Below the pieces are notes generated by a model. It worked only from the letters and a program-made list of their open reading frames with translations, was not told where the DNA came from and ran no database searches. From Tetraselmis striata (lineage: Eukaryota; Chlorophyta; Chlorodendrophyceae; Chlorodendrales; Chlorodendraceae): a DNA stretch of 64,000 nt. A program made the translations under genes and the position numbers. Numbering within the stretch: position 1 is the stretch's first letter; every line of letters begins with the position of its first letter. The stretch spans positions 1 to 64,000 of the forward strand of contig VCJN01003345.1 in the NCBI GenBank assembly GCA_006384855.1, in the 5' to 3' direction. Positions 62,823 through 64,000 of this stretch are shown here, piece by piece.

Positions 62823-64000
62823 ACCCCGAATCTCACCAACACGCTACTCTACGCACCCCCAACGCATTCCGCCAGCCCCCCCTCTTTCCGCGCAGGTCCT
62901 ACGTTCCATTGTATGTATATACATACGTACATGTACTGCTCCGAAACCAGCCCAAACTTAATGAGTGCACAAGTGTAAATGGGGGGGGGGGGGGGGGGGT
63001 GGGGGGGGGGTGTGTGGCGGCGGGGCATCCACTCACACATACCCCGGCGATGCATGACAGATATTACATGCCGTGGCGGGTCGGCGGGCCGACCCGGCGG
63101 GCCGACCCGGCGGGGGGGGGGGGGGGGGGGGGGGGGGCGTCTATTCAACTACACGTGCGACAGTGTCGTTTCGTGGAGCAGTATATGTGCCCGGCCTCAT
63201 TTATACCGCCCCCTACCTGCGCTTCATGGTCCACCCCTACGAATTACTTAGCACAAACCGCCATTACTTAATAGGAACCTAGCACAGCCAGGCTTATATG
63301 CCCGCTTTGCCGATCAACTTCTACGCACTTTCCGTCCCTTAACCGCCGGACATGGGGGTTAAGCCGCCAGCCTCGGCAGTTGCTTAGCCAAACTTGGCAT
63401 CCCGTACCGTGTCCATGGCTTCGCAGCTCTGCCGCCGGCACACGCCGAGTCCGGCGCTTGCTGCCGCGGGGTTGCGCACGCATGCACGCACGGTAATACG
63501 CCGCCGACGCCGCCACGCTTACTTCCACCACCTTCGCCAGCCGCAGCTTCGCACGCCTTTCCGCCGACATACGAAACGCACGAATCCCCCCCCGTCCCCG
63601 CGTCATGTATATTATATTCGAGGCGACTATGCGGGGCGCAGCACACGCCGCGGCGTGGGTCGGCGGAGCGACAGGCGGCGGGAGCCCTAATGGCCGGGCA
63701 GTATCCACACCCACACAGGCACCGCCGCTCACCTCCGACGCGGATGAACCGCCTCCCAAAGGAAACATGCCGGTTGGTGGTAAGCCCAGCAGGCGTGTGT
63801 GGGGTGCCGGCGCCGGTACTGGTGCGACGGAGCTGTCGCGTCAGGAACCGCACCGCATGTGGAGCAACACATGGCGGTGCCGGCCCCACCTATGTCTAGG
63901 GCCACCTCCTCACAACACCCCGCCACGACGGCGTCGGCCACCGCCGACGGCGCCGTTGCGGGGGGGGACGCCCTGCCAGGCGACGATGATGCGCCTGGTG
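61733..64000 (-). repeat. Right arm of the large inverted duplication (runs off the window)
   Basis: Reverse complement of 35991-38096 with small indels, including poly-G length changes and an ACAC insertion near 63796. G19 at 62981-62999 and G26 at 63112-63137 are counterparts of C24 and C23 in the left arm. Confidence 0.9.

Noticed and set aside
35991-64000. Polinton/Maverick giant transposon bounded by the inverted arms
   Set aside because: The interior has no protein-primed polymerase B, packaging ATPase, capsid or retroviral-type integrase of that class; its contents are ordinary retroelements and host exons.

Overview
The window is eukaryotic nuclear DNA from a repeat-rich genome, most likely a green alga (Chlorophyta). 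Supporting signs are short GT-AG introns, a DIRS/PAT-type tyrosine-recombinase retrotransposon, chromodomain Ty3 elements, long poly-G/poly-C and (GT)n tracts, and a TGTAA motif (the chlorophyte poly(A) signal) 17 bp after one stop codon. The species cannot be named from the sequence. Host genes are few and seen only as exons or broken copies: a UDP-glycosyltransferase (10.1-11.1 kb), a Sel1-repeat protein (12.2-12.9 kb), a sulfotransferase-like C-terminal exon (38.4-39.0 kb), a multi-exon RING-finger protein with two SUMO-interaction-like motifs (39.9-42.2 kb), a helical C-terminal exon (45.9-46.1 kb) and an AT-hook-like basic ORF (60.7-61.0 kb).

Most of the rest is mobile DNA. 0.57-1.06 kb is a solo LTR of Ty3 family A. 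3.46-9.76 kb is a decayed PAT/DIRS-like element bounded by split direct repeats. 13.28-19.1 kb is a 5'-truncated Ty3 element of family B (minus strand), abutting a copia gag-protease fragment (19.1-21.1 kb). 21.6-22.8 kb is a gag-like zinc-knuckle reading frame. 22.9-24.1 kb holds two tandem fold-back palindromes. 26.3-32.4 kb is Ty3 A2 (decayed). 33.0-34.5 kb is a broken, spliced transposase-like gene. 43.1-44.9 kb is a LINE remnant. 48.5-50.8 kb is the 5' part of a second family B element (B2), interrupted by Ty3 A1 (50.8-58.1 kb), whose pol is fully open and whose LTRs are identical over the 322 bp both retain. 58.3-60.0 kb is a piggyBac-like transposase lacking its catalytic core. About 2 kb at 36-38 kb recurs inverted at 61.7-64 kb and carries about 370-bp palindromic satellite units.

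The most notable content is in the retroelements. Both Ty3 families carry, between Gag and protease, a domain resembling phage-type DNA N6-adenine methyltransferases (HPPW or NPPF motif), and the DIRS-like element has a degenerate counterpart. Gag and Pol of family A lie in one frame split by a UAG in a 14-nt context shared by two otherwise diverged copies. Comparison of A1 with A2 also shows that G/C homopolymers have expanded in this genome, one of them breaking a reading frame.

All calls come from reading the sequence and conceptual translations. No database search, alignment program or folding was run, and exon structures are inferred from splice-like dinucleotides and reading-frame continuity.
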